In this document: in pieces, positions 63,051 to 64,000 of the stretch
How the letters are laid out: each line of letters begins with the position of its first letter
Position numbering within the stretch: the first letter of the stretch is position 1
Source: Rhodanobacteraceae bacterium ZG21-1
GTDB lineage: Bacteria > Pseudomonadota > Gammaproteobacteria > Xanthomonadales > Rhodanobacteraceae
Length of the DNA: 64,000 nucleotides
NCBI GenBank assembly: GCA_021390615.1
Contig: JAJEJU010000025.1
Span: 372,001-436,000, forward strand
Direction: 5' to 3'
Program-made: the position numbers and the translations under genes
The notes under the pieces: generated by a model
Told to the model about the DNA's origin: nothing
Database searches by the model: none
The model's input: the letters and a program-made list of their open reading frames with translations, nothing else

Positions 63051-64000
63051 ATGAAACCGTACCGCCTTCTTGCGGCCGCCGTGCTGGCCGCCACGCTGGG
63101 CCTTGGCGCCTGCCACCATGACCAGTCCGCCGTCGGCGCGATCGACGACGCGTCGCTGCATCGCGCGCAGGACGCGCTGTCGCAACCGGCCTGGCTGCAC
63201 GACCACCTGCCCACCACTACCGTGGGCTATCTGCGCATCGCCTCGCCGTGGAGCCTGGCCGGCGCGGTGCCGAACGGCCGTCCGCTGGACGCGGTGATGG
63301 CCGGCGACGCGAACCTGAAGGCGATCGCCGCCCTGCGCGAGGCGATCGGCAAGGACAAGGTGCTGGCCGACGCCGGCGTCACGCCTTACCTACTGCCGCT
63401 GCTGGCCGACCTGCGCTCGCCGGCGGAAGCGGTGCTGATCGACCCGATCGGCACGCCGTCGCCCAACTCGCAGCTGCTGCTGACCATGCGTCTGGCGCAG
63501 AAGAACGCGGCCGAGCTCAACGCGCGCTTCGCCCAATTCAACGTGCCCGAGCTGAAGCTGGCCGCGCCGCTGGACGATCACGGCGACGGCCGCCTGAGCC
63601 AGGGCACGCCGCTGCATTTCGACGCCGACAGCGGCCGCCTGTTCGCCCTGGTCAGCCGCCAGCCCGGCGACGCCAGCCAGCTCGCCGGGGTGATCGCCGA
63701 GCTGAAGAACAGCAAGCCCGACAGCACCGTCGCCAAGGCCATCGCTGCGCAGGAACGGCAGATCGACCAGTCCGGCCAGGGCAACTTCGGCTGGATCAGC
63801 CTGCATGGCCTCGGCGGCCTCGCCGCCGGCGCGATTCCCAGCGAATCGGTGGGCACCCTGCCTGGCGACCTCACCGCCAAGGCCGAGAGCATCGCCTTCG
63901 GCTCGGGCACGGTCGACGGCCATGGGCGCATCAGCCTCATCGTGCACGCGCCGCAGGCGCGCCTGCTCGGCTATCTGGCGCCGAAGCAGTTCGCGCCGAA
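63051..64000 (+). CDS. Large lipoprotein of unknown function, N-terminal part (cut by window edge)
   Basis: The frame is open from the ATG at 63051, with GGGAG upstream, to the end of the window (316 residues visible). MKPYRLLAAAVLAATLGLGACHH is a lipoprotein signal (lipobox LGAC, Cys21). The mature part has alternating strands and helices (TTTVGYLRIASPWSLAGAVP, TPYLLPLLADLRSPAEAVLI, ELNARFAQFNVPELKLAAPL) and reads as a folded periplasmic domain. I cannot assign a family. The base composition returns to the high G+C of the main chromosome, so the island ends before it. Confidence 0.8.
   Translation, partial: MKPYRLLAAAVLAATLGLGACHHDQSAVGAIDDASLHRAQDALSQPAWLHDHLPTTTVGYLRIASPWSLAGAVPNGRPLDAVMAGDANLKAIAALREAIGKDKVLADAGVTPYLLPLLADLRSPAEAVLIDPIGTPSPNSQLLLTMRLAQKNAAELNARFAQFNVPELKLAAPLDDHGDGRLSQGTPLHFDADSGRLFALVSRQPGDASQLAGVIAELKNSKPDSTVAKAIAAQERQIDQSGQGNFGWISLHGLGGLAAGAIPSESVGTLPGDLTAKAESIAFGSGTVDGHGRISLIVHAPQARLLGYLAPKQFAP

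Overview
The window is high-G+C DNA, dense with genes, and looks like a chromosome segment of a gammaproteobacterium of the Xanthomonadales/Lysobacterales, probably Rhodanobacteraceae-like (Rhodanobacter, Dyella or Luteibacter type). The reasons are the miaA-hfq-hflX-hflK-hflC-purA block, a xanthomonalisin-type S53 peptidase, a PrpD-type methylcitrate pathway, tdh/kbl, tandem OmpA genes and a calpain-like toxin locus. The lineage is an inference from gene content and family resemblance; no database was searched.

Layout. 1-5,400 (minus strand): tRNA modification and RNA/membrane quality control (miaA, hfq, hflX, hflK, hflC, start of purA). 5,700-13,000 (plus): a secreted Gly-rich protein, threonine dehydrogenase, a large AsmA-like DUF748 protein and 2-amino-3-ketobutyrate CoA ligase. 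13,000-16,600 (minus): a pseudouridine synthase and two OmpA-family porins with nearly identical C-terminal halves. 16,700-28,500: propionate catabolism by the 2-methylcitrate cycle (prpD, prpC, prpB, prpE), with a TerC-family transporter under a yybP-ykoY Mn2+ riboswitch, a DUF2332 gene, ahpC/ahpF, and an HTH-citrate synthase fusion divergent from the DUF2332-prpB-VOC-prpC string. 28,600-35,700: a small lipoprotein, mdh, an aspartate aminotransferase, a YidB/DUF937 protein, a TetR regulator overlapping an Lnt-like nitrilase-superfamily membrane protein, and a cyclophilin.

36,000-60,400 contains what I read as a split polyhydroxyalkanoate (PHB/3-hydroxybutyrate) utilisation system. One part is a 3-hydroxybutyrate-oligomer hydrolase lipoprotein divergent from a LuxR-type response regulator. 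About 20 kb away is an operon of TonB-dependent receptor, halohydrin-dehalogenase-like SDR, type II (circularly permuted) PHB depolymerase lipoprotein and CrbS-like SLC5-STAC-PAS-hybrid histidine kinase. A GntP-type permease and a PhaZ7-like esterase lie divergent from that operon. The two divergent promoter regions share the same 14-base operator-like sequence (TTGTACTTTCGTAC), which suggests one regulon. Between the two parts lie a region with VOC and H-NS-family genes and possible pseudogene remnants, a 2,147-residue YadA-type trimeric autotransporter with four ~338-bp internal repeats, and an S53 peptidase.

60,600-62,960 is visibly poorer in G+C than its surroundings. It carries a coiled-coil/TM protein, a calpain-like cysteine protease with a Gln-rich tail, and a tightly coupled small exported protein. 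This has the layout of a secreted effector with its immunity protein. The window ends inside a large lipoprotein gene. Long antisense ORFs over most genes are shadows of high-G+C coding DNA and are not annotated.
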